Assembly: GCA_001661515.1 (NCBI GenBank)
Contig: LUVW01000004.1
Span: forward strand, 141,305-171,756
Direction: 5' to 3'
Origin: Capniomyces stellatus
Lineage: Eukaryota > Kickxellomycota > Harpellomycetes > Harpellales > Legeriomycetaceae
Length of the DNA: 30,452 bases
Shown: in pieces, positions 29,046 to 30,452 of the stretch
Layout of the letters: each line of letters begins with the position of its first letter
Numbering within the stretch: position 1 is the first letter of the stretch
The notes under the pieces: model-generated
Database searches by the model: none
What the model saw: the letters and a program-made list of their open reading frames with translations, nothing else
What the model was told of the DNA's origin: nothing
Program-made: the position numbers and the translations under genes

Positions 29046-30452
29046 CTACAGTCGTTGTCCATATACTGCATTAATTGAGGTCACGTAAGCTGGCATTGGG
29101 TACGTGTGAATTGAAATATAAGTTGTAACTGTTGTGATTGTTGAGATAACTGTATCCAAGTCTGTGGTTGTAGAGATATCGGTTACTTCGCAATCGCTTC
29201 CTATCTCAACTGTCGATATTGTGACAATCACGTCAGTGACTGTATCGATCATCGATGTTGTGACAGTCTCAACAAGAGTATCCGTTTTAGTAACAGACGA
29301 TTCTATAGTTGTGACTATTTCAAATGTTTGGGTAACGGTTACTGCTTCATTGAAAATGTCGGTACTAGTTGTTGTTGATACCAATATATCTGTAGAAATT
29401 TCTGTAAGTGTTACAAATATAGTTGTTGGCTCAACGCTGGTTGAAACGGCAACGGTGACAGATACGATTGTAGATACAGTAACTGTTGTTTCGGTTTCTG
29501 TCGATGTAGTTAACGAAATATCTAAAATAACTGAAGATTCGATGACTGTTGTAGTTGTGGTTTCTGAAGCAGTCGTTGTTGTGGTCTCCGATTCTGTGGT
29601 GGTTTCGGTAACTGGAGATAGCTCAACGGATGTAGACACCTTTATCAATGTATCAGTCTCAGTTGTAGTGGTGGTGGTAATTGATGTTTCGGTAAAAGTC
29701 TCGATGGGATGGTTGGTTATAAAAGTCACAGTTTCGGTCAGATCAATCGTGATCTCTTTGGTGATTGTGGTCTCTTCAGTTAAATCCGTGGTGAATGTAA
29801 TCTCAGTGATCGATTCAACAACGGTAAAAGTCGAGTCAAATGTTGTTATAGTCATGGTTATTTCAGTTGACGTGGTTGAGGTAACTTCTACCTGAGTGAC
29901 AGACAATGAAACAATCGTGGTCTCAACGACTTCTTGTGATGTGATGGTTGTCAGAATTGTGGTTAATTCAACTTCAGTAGTTTCTGTGCTAGTTACAATA
30001 GTCTCAGTCTCAACAGTGGTAATCAATGTGGTAATTGTTGATTCGACGGTTTCATTAGTCACCGTTGTTATAACACTTGTTTCGACAATGGTTTCTGTGG
30101 TGTCAACTCCAGTGGTAACTATTGTTGTGATGTCGGTGGTGGTCAAGGAAACATCTGTGACTACTGTAGTGACAATGGTTGAAACATATGTAGTGGTGTT
30201 TGTAATCGCAACTTCGGTCTCATCTATTATAGTGGTTGTAGCAAATGTTTCAGTAGTATCTGTTGTTGTGTCTGTAAACTTGGTGACCGTTTCTGTTGTT
30301 GTTGTTGTTTCATCATATTCAATGCTAGATGTAACAGTTACTGTTTCGGTCAGATCGACGGTCACATCTTTTATAATTGTGACTTCAGTTACTACATCAG
30401 CTATAGTTGTAACTTCGGTTGTGGACTCAACGGTAACAAAGGTCGAGTCTGA
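29046..30452 (-). CDS. Thr-rich repeat surface protein, paralogue of left-edge gene, 5'-truncated
   Basis: The minus-strand frame is open from the last base of the window to the stop at 29046-29048 (468 residues), without an ATG near the edge, so the N-terminus is missing. Nearly every second residue is Thr, the rest mostly Val, Ile, Glu, Ser and Asp. One Cys lies near the C-terminus in GSDCEVTDISTTTDLDTV, matching SDCDVTDLTTTTDLKTV of the left gene. The alignment with that gene is collinear over more than 200 residues (for example YVSTIVTTVVTDVSLTTTDI here against YISTTVSTIVTEITLTTTDI there). A ~204-residue unit is duplicated: DSTF begins at 30449 and again at 29837. The tail after HTYPMPAY is short and non-repetitive. 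An O-glycosylated secreted or wall role is inferred from composition only. Confidence 0.75.
   Translation of the reverse strand, partial: SDSTFVTVESTTEVTTIADVVTEVTIIKDVTVDLTETVTVTSSIEYDETTTTTETVTKFTDTTTDTTETFATTTIIDETEVAITNTTTYVSTIVTTVVTDVSLTTTDITTIVTTGVDTTETIVETSVITTVTNETVESTITTLITTVETETIVTSTETTEVELTTILTTITSQEVVETTIVSLSVTQVEVTSTTSTEITMTITTFDSTFTVVESITEITFTTDLTEETTITKEITIDLTETVTFITNHPIETFTETSITTTTTTETDTLIKVSTSVELSPVTETTTESETTTTTASETTTTTVIESSVILDISLTTSTETETTVTVSTIVSVTVAVSTSVEPTTIFVTLTEISTDILVSTTTSTDIFNEAVTVTQTFEIVTTIESSVTKTDTLVETVTTSMIDTVTDVIVTISTVEIGSDCEVTDISTTTDLDTVISTITTVTTYISIHTYPMPAYVTSINAVYGQRL
29226..30449 (-). repeat. ~204-residue internal duplication in Thr-rich gene
   Basis: Two consecutive ~612-bp units begin with DSTFVTVEST (30449) and DSTFTVVESI (29837). 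Each continues with a Glu/Thr segment ending IDLTETVT or VDLTETVT at the same spacing. The units are diverged at DNA level, so the duplication is not recent. The left-edge gene has one matching DSTY start point. Confidence 0.6.

Noticed and set aside
29134..29895. 253-codon Val/Ser-rich frame on the + strand
   Set aside because: It is the antisense image of the Thr-rich gene: repeated Thr/Val/Glu codons rarely create stops on the other strand. The same explains the minus-strand frames at 210-545 and 741-1142.

Overview
The window reads as nuclear DNA of an AT-rich fungus. It carries a Tao3/Mor2/Furry-family cell-morphogenesis protein, a GT3 glycogen synthase split by two small GT-AG introns, and a nuclear FKBP with a nucleoplasmin-like N-terminus. 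Stop codons behave as in the standard code. The exact lineage cannot be settled from sequence alone. Short introns, AT-rich spacers and Thr-rich surface-type proteins would suit an early-diverging fungus (for example Kickxellomycotina/Harpellales), but that is inference.

Layout, left to right. (1) 1-1281 (+): 3' part of a Thr-rich, probably secreted or cell-surface repeat protein, cut by the window edge. (2) 1282-4224: spacer without a convincing gene, including the promoter side of the next gene. (3) 4225-21003 (+): one uninterrupted 5,592-codon reading frame for a giant Tao3/Mor2/Furry homologue, roughly twice the length of yeast relatives because long low-complexity tracts are inserted between conserved helical-repeat blocks. 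(4) 21004-21286: short convergent 3' spacer. (5) 21287-23729 (-): glycogen synthase in three exons, the first only 58 nt; 708 residues in total. (6) 23730-26382: large pyrimidine-rich then A-rich spacer with a cluster of hairpins at 25352-25445. (7) 26383-26922 (-): a gene of unknown function, probably extending upstream through an intron. (8) 27291-27712: poly(A/T)-rich divergent promoter region. (9) 27713-28795 (+): nucleoplasmin-like/FKBP prolyl isomerase. (10) 29046-30452 (-): a second Thr-rich protein, collinear paralogue of the first, also cut by the window edge.

The inner genes are housekeeping: polarity signalling (NDR kinase scaffold), glycogen storage, and chromatin/nucleolar chaperoning. 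They show no operon-like link. The main unusual features are the giant Furry homologue, the two inward-facing Thr-rich paralogues bracketing the block, and a strand asymmetry (purine-rich + strand on the left, pyrimidine-rich on the right) that also covers non-coding spacers. I found no tRNA, rRNA, CRISPR array or transposon. The candidate for something undescribed is the hairpin cluster near 25.4 kb, and the evidence for it is structural only.
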